A DNA stretch of 64,000 nt from Mesostigma viride (GCA_009746045.1 RPFO01000165.1:6889036-6953035); one strand, 5' to 3'; numbered from the stretch's first letter, positions 1 through 10,790 are shown. A program made the numbers and translations. The notes: generated by a model not told the origin, from the sequence alone.

Positions 1-1560
1 ATGTCTCGGCTTATGCAACGCGGCAACTTTCATGCATCCTATCTCGAAGCCTGCAGCTTGAAGAAGCTTACCAGCTTACACATTGCCGTCGGGTCGTGCT
101 CCCCAGCTGATCTGCAAGTCCCCCGCTCCCATGCCACTAGTCTGCGAGGCCTTCTGTCACGTATCATTCGGCACCGTGTCAATGGGAATGCAGATGCACT
201 GCGTACGCGTCGTTTACTGATCTCACCTTTCATCCATGCTGCGATGGATGAGCTGTGTTTGCCACACATTCTGCATTTGCCGCAAGTGCAGGCTGCGATG
301 CCGCTCGTGGTGCGCAACACTTTCGGCACTCCCATTGCCGCCTGGCATTACTCTCCCACCTTGGGACAAATGGTTTTCAGCAACGGGAAGGTCAGCCGCG
401 ATACAACGCCCACCGAGCTGGCCACCATCTTGGCAGGGCACTGCCCCTGCCAACAACAACGGTATTTCAAGTACCTTGATCCCACCTCACAGCACGTCAT
501 GACCGCTGACCTCCGCATCCTGCCAAGCCACACGCTTGTAGACCTTTTTGCCAAAGGCACCAAGTTTTGCCCGTGGGTCCAGTGCACGTGTGCCAAAGAG
601 GTGAATGCACTGCTCTCAACATCACGGCGCAAATTCTGCAATGCCATTTGCACGGACCTACAGCTTGCTCCCCTTGCCATGGAACCGTGGTTTCAGCGTC
701 GTTGCATTCACGAATGCAATGCACGTCTCACCATGCAGGCTTGATTACCGTCTCCGGCAGGTCCACCGCACCACCTCGCTCAACACCACAGATAAAGCAC
801 TTCTTGACCACTTCAAGCAGGATCGACTTTATAATCACGTGTATTGACAAGATCGAGTGCCAACAACTTTGCTTTTATCTGCAAGAAGCACTACCTTGCT
901 ACTTTGCAACACGAGTTGGCGTCCAGCCCTCAGTACCTATGTTCAGCGTGCACAGTCCACCGCCAGTATCACTGCTGAGCACTCATCGGGCTTTTCTGCA
1001 CAGCCAAAACATTGTTGCTCGGGTATTCCTCAAGCGGCAGCGACGCGCCACCACCACTACGTTCCCATATCTCACTCTTAAGCTGCACAAAACTCCTGTT
1101 GCTTTGCGCACCATTGCTGCATCGCATTCCGCCCCACTGATGCCTCTCTCGAAACTCATCTGCCATGCTTTGAATGCTCTTCTCCCCGAAGCCAATGCAT
1201 TACGGGTGGATGTGCTGTCACTATGCCGGGTATGAATGCGCTGGTAGTTGGATCGATCGTCATAGACTCAGCCCAAGTACGCCTACTAGAAACTCATCTG
1301 CCATGCTTTGAATGCTCTTCTCCCCGAAGCCAATGCATTACGGGTGGAGGTGCTGTCACTATGCCGGGTATGAATGCGCTGGTACAGTAGTTGGATCGAT
1401 CGTCATAGACTCTGACAGCCCAAGTACGCCTACGCCTTGCCGCCCTTAGCCGTTCTAAGACAGCAGCAGAGAAGCGTATACCTATGCCCATAGCCACCTA
1501 TGATTTCACCACTCTATATACCACAGTAGATTTGCACGCTTTGAAAGCTCGCCTTAGATA
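1..1560 (+). pseudogene. Decayed Penelope-like retroelement reverse transcriptase
   Basis: The first 744 bases are open from the window edge. They contain a stretch with HVMTADLRILP followed by a G-T-K-F motif, which resembles the region N-terminal to the catalytic core in Penelope-like and related reverse transcriptases. Reading then needs frame changes. Near 1075-1190 a segment with LTLKLHKTPVALRTI matches the K-HK-P-x-RxI block of this group. Near 1485-1560 ATYDFTTLYTTVDL matches the catalytic motif A block (DFxxLYTxI). Stops and frameshifts separate the blocks, so no functional enzyme is encoded. The YxDD block is absent because the copy ends first. The family call rests on motif memory and could be another HK-motif reverse transcriptase lineage. 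Confidence 0.5.
1151..1433 (+). repeat. Tandem duplication of about 137 bp inside the retroelement remnant
   Basis: Bases 1151-1286 and 1289-1433 are near-identical copies, starting GAAACTCATCTGCC and ending AGTACGCCTAC. They differ by a few substitutions and small insertions (an added CAGTA and TGACA in the second copy). The duplication breaks the reading frame of the reverse transcriptase remnant. Confidence 0.9.
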
Positions 1561-2195
1561 GCCTCCTTACTCGTCTATATGCATGCACGTAGGCCTCGAG
1601 GCGCAACCACCTAGGCATGATCACGGGCGCAACCACCTGCACGTGCGTGTTTCTCAGACCAAGCCCACAGCAACGTGGCTCTCAGGGATTGCGGCAGGTG
1701 CCATCGTGCGAGATGCTTATAACTATATTATCACGAAGGCTGACCTTAATTGTTCATTGGATCTCCTATCTTGTTGATAACACAGCCCACTAGCTGCCCG
1801 CGCTGCCCGCTGCCCGCTGCTCGCTGCCCGCTGCGCGTAATTTGTAGTTAATCGTGCTCCTTCGATCGGCGATCGCTTCGCGCTCCGGAGTAACGCGTAG
1901 TTCGTAGTACGTGGTCCTTCCCTGCGCTCCGGAGAGGGGAACAGTATACGGTGCTCGCTTCCGACGCTCGCTGCTTGCTGCGCTCGCTGTGCGCTGAAGC
2001 GCAGCTCGCTTCGCTCGCGCTCGCTTGGCGCCTCGCGAGGCCGGTTGGTGGTCATGGTAGGTCCGCTTCTTTCGTATTGGTGTTCAGTCTTTCCTTCCCT
2101 TTTTGGATTGGCGGGGAAGTCGCGATGCCCTGCATAATAGTGGCGGATTACCTTACATGGCTAAATTAGTATATAGGATTATGTTATATGCGCCA
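1561..2195. other. Spacer with CGCT-rich low-complexity block; no gene seen
   Basis: No supported gene. From about 1790 to 2050 the sequence is a low-complexity mixture of CGCTGCC, CGCTCG and TCGCTTCG words. The open frames here on both strands are compositional. Confidence 0.6.
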
Positions 2196-3336
2196 GGCAC
2201 GTGCCCGCGCTTTGTTAGCATTGCTGGCCTTGCCCCTTGGGCCTAGTGATCACAAACGCGCTTGGGGAAGGGGGGCCGACCAACAGGCAGAATTTTAACT
2301 AGCCTCATTTATGCCGACAACATCACGCTCCTCGAGAAGCCGGAGTCAGACTGCCCAACTTTGGCCCGGCGGCTGGACTGCCTGGCGCTCGAGCCGGCAC
2401 GTGCTGTTGGTATAGAATTGATCAGCCCCAAAACGGAGGCCCTGGCTCTCGGCATGGCCGGCGCCCCGCCCCCACTCCGCCTCTTAGACGACACCGAGGT
2501 CAACTACCCGGTTACTTCAGGACGTTTCAAGTTGCTCGGCAGTAACTTGGCCTCCCGACTGCAAGGACAACCTGACGACACGGATCGGCATGGCATGGGC
2601 GCAACTCCATGACCACCGCGCCGCTCATGCGCAGTGGTGGAGCAACCCCGCCCTTCCGGATTGTCAAGCGTGACCTTTTCAAGGTCGTCACTGATTCCGA
2701 CGATCCTGACCTACGGCGCCAAGACATGGACGCTGACGCAGGAGCTGGCGGAAACGACTTGACACCAAGTACTTAATTCACCAAGATGCTGCGCAAGGCC
2801 CTTGCACATTAGTAACGAGGATTTGTAATTTGATTTGCCCTATGTTTCCCACATTCTTAGGCACAGGCGCCGGCTGGGCCTAGCCGGGCACCTGGCCCGC
2901 ACAGAGCAGGTAGACATAGATCAGATACTGAAGATCAGACTAGGATGCTGACTAGCTGGTAGTGACCAAGCCCGTCCAGCCTGGACGTTTTGTCCTCACC
3001 TGGCGTGCCCCAGGCCGCGCGCGGCAGGGGCGCCGCCGCCCGTGGACTTTTCGTGATAGACTACCTAGGCATGGACATGTGCTATACCCTAGACGAGACG
3101 GGCTCACACCCGGGCAGCCTCCTGGTTTGTCTGTAATATGGAGGCAGATGGTTCGCAAGTGTCTGTGGGCCGGGCTCCGCGTACGTGACCAAGTTTGGCA
3201 TTCATAGCGATTCGGGCCGACGCGGTGATGCCCACAACCCTGTAACTATAGGAACTAGATAGCAGCCTAGCATCATCCATTCCATCCCATATGTTCCCAT
3301 TGAGGACTTATGCTCACGTGACGGAGCCACGTGTAT
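2196..3336 (+). pseudogene. LINE family A, degenerate 3' half of reverse transcriptase ORF
   Basis: Translation of 2300-2500 gives LIYADNITLLEKPES, then GIELISPKTEALALGMAG. This is the catalytic YADD box (here YADN) and following region of a non-LTR reverse transcriptase. Better copies of the same family lie on the minus strand at 36840-37640 and 36003-36735. Downstream, 2560-3150 carries the thumb and C-terminal sequence in several frames. The 3' end runs through a tail sequence (3190-3336) into a TTAA repeat. The aspartate-to-asparagine change in the catalytic box and the frameshifts make it dead. Confidence 0.8.
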
Positions 3337-3395
3337 ATTAATTTAATTAATTAATTAATTAATTAGTTAATTAATTAATTAATTAATTAATTAAT
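3337..3395. repeat. TTAA microsatellite at the LINE A 3' end
   Basis: About 15 near-perfect TTAA units directly follow the 3' end of the plus-strand LINE A remnant, just after a GTGACGGAGCCACGTG hairpin-like motif. Confidence 0.9.
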
Positions 3396-3529
3396 GTACA
3401 CGTGACTGCGTCCCAGTGTTCATATCTGTTTCTGACTTTTGTGTACTTACTTTAAAATGAGATTAGCATAGCCGGTACTCCGTGACATGCACCTCTGCGC
3501 AGGTCTCCTGAACCTTAGTAGTCCAAGTA

Positions 3530-3552
3530 GTATTAATTAATTAATTCATTAA
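3530..3552. repeat. TTAA microsatellite at the 3' end of an inverted LINE A copy
   Basis: Short TTAA array next to a CACGTGACTGCGTC motif. In minus-strand orientation this is the 3' tail of the LINE A copy at 3553-4545, so two family A copies face each other tail to tail across 3337-3552. Confidence 0.8.
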
Positions 3553-4545
3553 TAGACACGTGACTGCGTCAAGTGAGCAGAAGTCCTCAGTGGGAGGGGA
3601 ACATGCCGCATGCGATGGAATGGATGGTGTAAGCTATCTAGGTCCTAGTTACAGGGTTGCGGGCACCGCAGCCCGAATCGCTATGAATGCCATACGCGGT
3701 CACACGCGGAGCCCCCACAGACTTGGGGGTGGTCTCCTTCATCACTACTTGCCATCTATCCTTGCATGCTTACCATCTGCCTTCATATTACAGACAAACC
3801 AGGAGGCTGCCCGGGGGTGAGCCCGTCACGTCTAGTGTAGCACATGTCCATGCCGAGTCTATCACGAAATGTCCACGGGTGGCGGCCCTGCCGCGCGCGG
3901 CCTGGGGCACGCCAGGTGAGGACATATCGCCCAGGCTGGGCGGGCTTGGTTGGTGCCAGCTATAGTCTATCTGATGTGTCTACTACCTGATCTGTGGGGA
4001 CCAGCCAGGTGCCCGGCTAGGCCCAGGCGCCTGTGCCTAATAGTGTGGGAAACATAGGGCAAATCAGCATAGAAATCCTCATTACTAATGTGCAAACCGA
4101 AGGGGATGTTAAGGGCCTTGCGCAGCATCTTGGTGACGTTGCCGTCGAGTCGTTGCTCCAGCTCCTGCGTCAGTGTCCAGGTCTCGGCGCCGTAGTAGGT
4201 CAGGATCGTCAGAATGACGACCTAAGTTGAAGAGGTCACGCTTGACGATCCGGGGTAGGGCGGGGTTGCTCCACCAGCGGCGGTGGTCATGGAGTTGCGC
4301 CCACGCCATGCCGATCCATGTCGTCAGGTCGTCCTCGCAGTTAGTTGGGAAGCCAACTGCCGAGCAGCTTGAAGCGGCCTGAAGTAGGGTAGTTGACCTC
4401 GGTGTCGTCTACTTAAGAGGCGGAGTGTGGGTGGGGGCCCTGCCATGCCGAGGGCCAGGGCCTCCGTTTTGGGGCTGATTACTAGACCAACCGCCCAAGC
4501 CTCGAGCGCCAGGCAGTCCAGCCAAACATCGCCTATGCCTCATCA
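3553..4545 (-). pseudogene. LINE family A, inverted degenerate copy
   Basis: The minus strand carries the same 3' sequence as 2196-3336. It includes the region encoding YGAETWTLTQELEQRLDG (around 4130-4230), the HRRLGLAGHLA segment (around 3990-4040) and the sequence upstream of it with the LLDD-type motif (4380-4430). Frameshifts and stops are frequent. It begins in the middle of the reverse transcriptase and is therefore 5' truncated, as expected of target-primed insertion. Confidence 0.8.
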
Positions 4546-4588
4546 TATCCAAGCAATGACCTCTTGGTCCCTTATGTTCATTACTATA

Positions 4589-4613
4589 TCCCCCCCCCCC
4601 CCCCCCCCCCCCA
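4589..4613. repeat. Poly-C run
   Basis: A run of more than 20 cytosines, followed by AT-rich spacer to about 4680. Confidence 0.9.
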
Positions 4614-4680
4614 TTTATTTTAACATCTATCATTACTATCATTTTAATATTAATTAAGTGATCGAGACAACTATCATATA

Positions 4681-5830
4681 TAGCTGGCGAACTCCCCTTG
4701 GTCGCTTGACGACGACCTGACGCCGGCCCAGCAGCAGCAGCGCCGCGATCAGTGGCCTGACTATATACATCCGCTGGCCAGCCCCCAAGAAACCCCAAGC
4801 AAGTGTACTGGCTGGGTCCGGGGACCTTTATGTCAATTGTCAACAGCAAACTGTGGAAGCCCCCCCAAGCTCCCCCGGGATACATAGAGCAGTTGTCTAG
4901 ATGGGGGCATGCAGTTGGAATGGGATAGCTTAATTAGGCATCAGTATGCTAGCACTCGGAATGATTGCAATATTTGTAAGCTCAGCGTTGTAGTACCTTC
5001 TTTAAATTGGCTCCAGCTAGTACTAACGTGCTTCCAGCTCGTACTTACGTGTGGCCATTAGTTTTCCAAGCTAATAAGCAGTGCGATTTTGCCGACGTCT
5101 TGAGCCTACCTTTCTTACCATAAAGCTACGCGTACGTAGGGTGACCAGCCTACCTTCTATATAGCTCTGGTATTGCGTGATTGTGTTGCAGCCGTGTGGA
5201 AGCCCCCCCAAGCTCTCCCGGGATAGAGCAGTTAATTGTCTAGATGGGGGCAGTTGGAATGGGATAGCTTAATTAGGCATCAGTATGCTAGCACTCGGAA
5301 TGATCGCAATATATTAGCTCAGCGTTGTAGTACCTTCTTTAAATTGGCTCCTGCTAGTGTGGCCATTAGTTTCAGTCCAAGCTAATAAGCAGTGCGATTT
5401 AGTCGGCGACGTCTTGAGCCTACCTAGTTTCTTACATAAAGCTACGCGTACGGTGACTAGCCTACCTACTATAGCTCTGGTATTGCGTGATTGTGTTGCA
5501 CCCACAGATGTCCAGAGTTGCGCCCCGGCACCATGCTGTGTATAGAGAGCGCTCTGTACATGTGGCCTGCCCACATGTGGCATTACGGAGAGAAGCTAGG
5601 GCGCCCTACCTCCTTCTCATTGTGTATAGTAGGGGTTGAAGCGGTTCCTTTACTCTGTACTGGCACCCACATCATGTCAGACACACTTATGTGTCAGTCG
5701 CCCCGGCCCCTGACCTGGACGTTGGTCTGTGTCCAGAATTAACCCATACTGCGTGGTACCGCCACCAATTCTGGGGTCAATGAACGTGGTGTCAGAGTAC
5801 ACGATCCTGCATGCCAGCTAGCTGTGGCCT
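4681..5830 (+). mobile_element. LINE family B, 3' fragment with tandemly duplicated UTR
   Basis: Bases 4690-4770 encode the end of a LINE ORF1-type protein (WSLDDDL then PAQQQQRRDQWP), as in the better copy at 11082-12203. The 3' UTR follows. A segment of about 345 bp (from TGTGGAAGCCCCCCC near 4850 to about 5195) is repeated from about 5197 to 5510, with small differences. The copy ends near 5740 with the family B terminal sequence (CTGTACTGGCACCCAC). Confidence 0.75.
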
Positions 5831-5850
5831 ATAGCGCCACAGCTAGTATG

Positions 5851-6026
5851 ATGATATGTGATATGTGATATGTGATATTATGTGATATGTGATATGTGAT
5901 ATGTGATATGTGATATGTGATATGTGATATGTGATATGTGATATGTGATATGTGATATGTGATATGTGATATGTGATATGTGATATGTGATATGTGATAT
6001 GTGATATGTGATATGTGATATGTGAT
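5851..6026. repeat. Heptamer minisatellite (GATATGT)n
   Basis: About 25 units of GATATGT, with one interruption at about 5878. It is internal, and the unit does not match a known plant or algal telomere repeat such as TTTAGGG or TTTTAGGG. Confidence 0.95.
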
Positions 6027-6415
6027 ATAATCAATCTGTGATGCCTGCGGGCGCTCAGTCCCTATAATTCCCATCATCAACTCATCATGATTCGCTTCGA
6101 CAAGGCGCCGGGGGAGACCCGGCAGACTCTCTCCTATGTAGCTCAAAGAGCTCAAGATTAACCAGCTCTTGGCGCGCATGTCGAGCAGCCTGCCATGCAG
6201 GTGCGACACTGTAGGGCGCGCCTACCGCCTGCCCCATCCATGGGACAAGGCTGCCCCCCCCCCCAGTCAGTGTCCTCATGCACCTTCAGTGACATCACTG
6301 CCCGAGTTCGGTTCCTCTCTCGCCGCAAGAAGCTGGCGCACACCCCCTGGTCGCTTGACGACGACCTGATCGACGCCGGCCCAGCAGCAGCAACGCCAGT
6401 GGCCCGACTTAGTCC

Positions 6416-6502
6416 GCCACAAGTCCAGCCCCGAGAAGCCCCAAGTGCACTGGCGGGGCCCCCGCCAGTACACTTGGGGCTTCTCGGGGCTGGACTTGTG
6501 GC
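6416..6502. repeat. 87-nt near-perfect palindrome
   Basis: The left arm starts GCCACAAGTCCAGCCCCGAG and the right arm ends CTCGGGGCTGGACTTGTGGC. Arms of about 41 nt pair with almost no mismatch around a centre of GGGGCCCCC. In other family B copies only the left-arm sequence exists once, so the right arm is a new inverted duplication. A second smaller hairpin (AAAGGTCCC/GGGACCTTT) follows at about 6521-6552. Confidence 0.9.
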
Positions 6503-6825
6503 CGCCGGGGACAAAGTCGATAAAGGTCCCCGGCGGGGCCGGGACCTTTATTATGTCAACAACATGAAACTGTGGAAGCCCCCCCCGGCCCGGGCTCCCC
6601 CGGGATATAGAGCAAGCTAGTTGTCTAGATGGGGGCCATCGGAATGGGACAGCTTAGGCATCATTGCACCTCTTGGCATAAAGCATGATATAGCTCATCA
6701 TAGCCACTTAGCTCTAGACTGTTGTTTAGATTCTATGTGATGGCATTTTCAGCCACGGCTCATTGACTGTGTGCCTCGCATTTGCTAGTGCCTTAGCCGA
6801 CGTCTTAATTGAGCCCACCTCACCT

Positions 6826-6919
6826 AAGTTATATTAATAATATAATTACTTACAGCAGAGTGAAATCACTCAAACCAAAGCAAACGCCCAGCTATAAACC
6901 TCTATACAGAGCCATATAA
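6826..6919 (-). mobile_element. 5'-truncated insertion of LINE C 3' UTR with 9-bp target duplication
   Basis: The reverse complement matches the last part of the family C LINE (28175-28280): the TATAGCTGGGCGTTTGCTTTGG segment, then the GAGTGATTTCACTC hairpin and CTGCTGTAAGTAATTATA. It is flanked on both sides by ACCTCACCT (6817-6825 and 6920-6928), a target-site duplication. This shows that family C moves by target-primed reverse transcription and that its 3' end is near 28280. Confidence 0.85.
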
Positions 6920-7160
6920 ACCTCACCTTATAAGCTATCGGCGTCAGCCTATTCAGTCAGATGGTACTCAGCATGGTGGTATTACACCCATGAGCAGTGT
7001 TGAGCCCCGGCACCATAGTGTGGATCGAGAGAGCAATCTGTGTTCCGTCCATTGTGGCAGTGAGAGAAGCTCGGGTGCCTCCCTTCCAATTCTCATTGTG
7101 TATAGAGGTTGAAGGTTCCTTTACTATGTATTGGCACCCACGTGTTGCAGTCGCGTGCTA

Positions 7161-7235
7161 ATTAATTAATTGATTAATTAATTAATTAATTATTCAATTA
7201 ATTTATTAGTCAATTAATTTATTAATCAACTCATC
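7161..7235. repeat. TTAA-type microsatellite
   Basis: Imperfect TTAA/ATTA repeat following the family B 3' terminus. Confidence 0.85.
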
Positions 7236-7339
7236 ATGGCGCATATAAGTACTAAGTTGACGGTATTACGTACTGAATTAAATTCAGTATCTGTGGCATT
7301 CTGCGCCTTGTGCTGGCTGGGCCCCATGATATCAGGACG

Positions 7340-7688
7340 TGTGTTGTGAAAATAATTCAGCAAGACATGCGGCCTTCGCGTCTTTCCTCTCAGACAACTA
7401 CCCTAGTCCTTCCACGATTCAAATGATTTGGAAGAAGATGATGGACAAGGCCAAGTGGGCCCAGGTCGTAGTAGAGGACAACGAGCCCCCCCCCGTGGGA
7501 AGCGCCCGCGTGTGCAAACCCGCGGGAGGCACGCCAGACAGCTCCCCTAGGGTAGCGTGATGTTGTTTAGTTAGATGTAGTAGGTAGTGATGTTGTTTAG
7601 ATAGAAACATGTTGTAGGTAGCTGATGTAGATAGATTAGACCGGTAGGACTGTTTGCACCCATCCATCCATATCCATCCATCGGGTTT
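7340..7688 (+). pseudogene. LINE family D, C-terminal scrap and 3' tail
   Basis: A 3'-terminal reading frame with FASFLSDNYPSPS and ending SSPRVA stops at 7560. The following UTR (ACCGGTAGGACTGTTTG, then CATCCATCCA units at 7639-7682) recurs at 37650-37700, where it runs on into a hairpin and TTAA repeat. Upstream sequence is missing. I do not recognise the protein domain. The assignment to a LINE rests on the shared tail. Confidence 0.5.
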
Positions 7689-7974
7689 TTGAAACGCAGC
7701 CTTGACAAGCAAATTCAGCTGTCGCTGGCATTCCCGTCGCCAGCAGCACGTGCGACATCAACTCCTGCGGACGCCAACCTCTTCGCGCTGATCGAAGCTC
7801 TCCCCCCCGGTCTGCCTCCCTCGACGCAATGCTCTACACCAAATTCGTCGCCCATTCCCAAGAAAACCCGAACTTCCCATACCAAATGGGATGTCCGCCG
7901 CTTCGGCGCCGGCCAGCGGGATTTTTGCATCTTGGAAATCTTTACGCTCACGAAGGAACAATGTGACGACTTTA
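7689..7974 (+). pseudogene. LINE family B ORF1, 5' part, cut by an LTR element
   Basis: Open reading with PKKTRTSHTKWDVRRFG and ending LTKEQCDDF directly at the LTR boundary. The sequence AATGTGACGAC here and AATGTGACGATC at 11083 match, and reading resumes there as CDDLIKFLARHDELF. I infer a single ORF1 split by insertions at 7975-11082. The N-terminal region is proline and serine rich with no recognised domain. Confidence 0.55.
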
Positions 7975-8575
7975 TGTCAGGGTTTTAATATAAACCCTGC
8001 ATGTGCCCGTTTGCCAGCCTATGTTATGTTGTGGCCAATCTTCTGTATTTTCTGGCCAAGGATATTATTAGGGCTGAGTAGGGCTTGCCGTGTTCTTTCC
8101 GGCGGTACTTTTCTTATGACGGACAGTTGAGTATGCACAAATATATTAGGTGCCGAAGTTAGGATTAATTCGGCTCTACCTTGTGGTTGCATGGTACGAC
8201 TTGTAGGGCGTGAGTATCTCGTGCCATTTGGCGGTGGCTAACTCCTAGCGCCGCGCAATAGTGGGGTCAAATATTGGTGCCGAATATTCGCATCATTGCC
8301 TAGTGGATTTTGTGTGCCAGTTGTTCAAGTCGAGACACTTTATGTGTTAAGTTAACGTAGGGATAATGTGTGCAGCCGACATTGGACATTGTTTAAGAGG
8401 TCGGCGTGCACCTTTTCACGTTACCTGATGGTGGGCCAGTTGCCTTGTGGCTTGGCAATGGACACCGGTCACGGTCCTTAAATTCTATATATGCGTCTTT
8501 TATTGTATTAATGAAATGAGTTGTGCCGCAACATTTGAGCTCATTCGTTGACGCATTATTATAGGATTTTTGATA
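7975..8575 (+). repeat. 5' LTR
   Basis: This LTR is 601 bp, starts TGTCAGGGTTTTAATA and ends GGATTTTTGATA. It differs from the 3' LTR by one visible 2-bp indel (AC missing near 8271), so the insertion is recent. Confidence 0.9.
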
Positions 8576-10031
8576 TGGTATCGGGAGGGAAAGTTCCACA
8601 CCTTTGAGACGACTTTGAACGACATTCTTGTGACCATGATGAAGCCATTTTACCCTGCCGGCGCATATAATTGATGGCGGCAGTGTTGTTACGTAATTTC
8701 GTGAGCAATGTCGTGAGGATTCATACGTCGCAGCATTTTGAATTTGAAGTTCGGCGGAACGGGCAGAAATTTCATGGGTCGACAGGCCTGGGCCAGCGCA
8801 GCCACGCAGGCGAGTTGTTATATGTGTCAAAGCCAGCGGAACTTTCATGTTTCGGGTTTGCTGTGGGCTGGCGCCGCCTGGCGTTGAGCCCCGCATGGCG
8901 AGGTCAAGGCTCTGGTTCCAGCTGGGTGCAGACTTTTTTCTCTTTTTTCTGTACCAGTGACCTGCGCAACAGATGCGTGCGACCTACGCAATGGACTTAT
9001 GCCGTTTTCCTGTTGTGGCTCGGAGCGGACGTCGGCTGGAATTTTGCGAGCGACCTGCGCAACGGATTATCGCCATTTTTGGTGGCGCAGCCTGCGGAAT
9101 TTCCTGCATTTTTTGTCGACGAGGACTGCCTGCCTGCCGGCTTTTTGTTGGCGATGAAGATGTTGGCCAGGAGTGCCAGCATGGCCTCTCTTTTGAAGCT
9201 GGCTATGCCAGTGGGTTTTTGATTTTGAAGCTGGTCAGGAGTACCAGTGAGCTGCATGTTATTTTAGAAGCTCTAAGCCAAGGGAGCTTCTGACATTTTA
9301 AAGCTGACAAAAATATTTGCCCCCACTTATTTCTTGAGGGGGGGGTGTGTGGCATGAGACTGTCTCGCGACGACATTTGTGGGGCCTAACGTGGCCTGTG
9401 GTCTGTATTGACCTACTTTGGGATGTATACGCGCCTGCTTTGCATGCAAACTTGGTGGTCAGCTGTGTTTTTGAATGGACGAGGCAAACTAGCATGTGCA
9501 GCCTAGTGTTTTGGCCAGTCTGGAGGTTGGGATCAGTCCAACCTGTTATGGGAGCGCTCTGGGGGAAGTTCTTGGTTGACTTTCCATGCTCGGGACCTGA
9601 TCATTCCCGGGAGTTTGTTGGCACGACGGCGTGCCAGCGTGGGGCCGTGGAGGCCTTGGGACAGTGGTGGTCCATTTTAGGGCTATTGGTAGCCTGATGG
9701 GGCAGTGTTTGCCCATGTGTGCTATTCCTGGCAAGTGTAGTTGTTGTGACTTATTGCTGTGTTTCTGCATCAGACCTGGGACGCTGGGGCTGTCAGTTTA
9801 TACCTCTAGGGACGCCTGGATGTATTTTGGAAGAGACACAGGCATGTAGCACCTTTGTTGTTCTGACCAGGATGGCATTTTTTCCAGTGAATTTGTTGCT
9901 GGATGGTTCCTTGGGAGGGGCTTCCCGGGTAAGGGGGGGTTGCTGGGGTATGTTGTACCCGGCAAGCCCTACCCTAGTTGAGGGGGGACTTGACGTTCAT
10001 TGGACCCTGCACTGGCACCGTGCAAGGGGGG

Positions 10032-10634
10032 TGTCAGGGTTTTAATATAAACCCTGCATGTGCCCGTTTGCCAGCCTATGTTATGTTGTGGCCAATCTTC
10101 TGTATTTTCTGGCCAAGGATATTATTAGGGCTGAGTAGGGCTTGCCGTGTTCTTTCCGGCGGTACTTTTCTTATGACGGACAGTTGAGTATGCACAAATA
10201 TATTAGGTGCCGAAGTTAGGATTAATTCGGCTCTACCTTGTGGTTGCATGGTACGACTTGTAGGGCGTGAGTATCTCGTGCCATTTGGCGGTGGCTAACT
10301 CCTAGCGCCGCGCAATAGTGGGGTCAAATATTGACGTGCCGAATATTCGCATCATTGCCTAGTGGATTTTGTGTGCCAGTTGTTCAAGTCGAGACACTTT
10401 ATGTGTTAAGTTAACGTAGGGATAATGTGTGCAGCCGACATTGGACATTGTTTAAGAGGTCGGCGTGCACCTTTTCACGTTACCTGATGGTGGGCCAGTT
10501 GCCTTGTGGCTTGGCAATGGACACCGGTCACGGTCCTTAAATTCTATATATGCGTCTTTTATTGTATTAATGAAATGAGTTGTGCCGCAACATTTGAGCT
10601 CATTCGTTGACGCATTATTATAGGATTTTTGATA
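10032..10634 (+). repeat. 3' LTR
   Basis: This LTR is 603 bp, with the same start and end as the 5' LTR. It is preceded immediately by a G-rich polypurine tract at about 10024-10031. Confidence 0.9.
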
Positions 10635-10790
10635 ACGCTCAGGTCGGATTCATCAAAGGTTTTCACCTTTGCGGAGTGTCTGATCAGAATATACGCTTGG
10701 CTGATTTCGATAGTACCGGCTACGCCCCCTTCGAGAGAAGGTTTCAGCCGTGTTCAGCCCGTCTCACGGTGCGAGACTGAACAAGTCTCG
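10635..10790 (+). mobile_element. Scrap of LINE reverse transcriptase and SINE 3' end
   Basis: Translated from 10632 it gives DNAQVGFIKGFHLCGVSDQN then IRLADFDS. The flanking residues fit the reverse transcriptase block QxGFxxGR-DNIRL. The middle part equals the SINE 3' end found at 11047-11085 (hairpin then TCTGATCAGAAT). It looks like a composite of two elements. It sits directly against the LTR without a target duplication. Confidence 0.4.

Larger units (their letters stand above)
6085..7165 (+). mobile_element. LINE family B, second 3' fragment
   Basis: Bases 6290-6400 encode ITARVRFLSRRKKL and a WSLDDDL block, matching the C-terminal domain of L1-ORF1-like proteins. Frameshifts are present. 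The 3' UTR runs to about 7160 and ends GTATTGGCACCCACGTG, then a TTAA-type repeat. It is interrupted by a short inverted insertion of LINE C 3' UTR at 6826-6919 and contains a long palindrome at 6416-6502. Confidence 0.75.
7975..10634 (+). mobile_element. Non-autonomous LTR retrotransposon, 2.66 kb
   Basis: Two almost identical LTRs (7975-8575 and 10032-10634) enclose 1456 bp. The first LTR is followed by TGGTATCGGGAGGG, close to the initiator-tRNA-Met primer binding site used by many plant LTR elements. The second is preceded by the polypurine tract AAGGGGGG. Both LTRs start TGTCAGGG. The interior has no gag, protease, reverse transcriptase or integrase that I can recognise. The open frame at about 8674-9222 (starting MAAVLLRNF) matches nothing I know. 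No matching 5-bp target duplication is visible at the outer edges. Confidence 0.85.

Noticed and set aside
4427-4885. Minus-strand frame with poly-glycine stretch
   Set aside because: It runs through a poly-C tract and antisense LINE sequence. No independent support.
5851-6026. Interstitial telomere repeat (7-bp unit)
   Set aside because: The unit GATATGT does not match known plant or algal telomere repeats.
8674-9222. gag gene of the LTR element
   Set aside because: Open frame only. It has no zinc knuckle, capsid-like block or similarity I can defend, so it is described under the element and not called gag.
10632-10790. Target-site duplication of the LTR element from ACGCTCA seen at 7943 and 10635
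   Set aside because: The left occurrence is about 25 bases away from the LTR edge, so it cannot be a duplication made on insertion.
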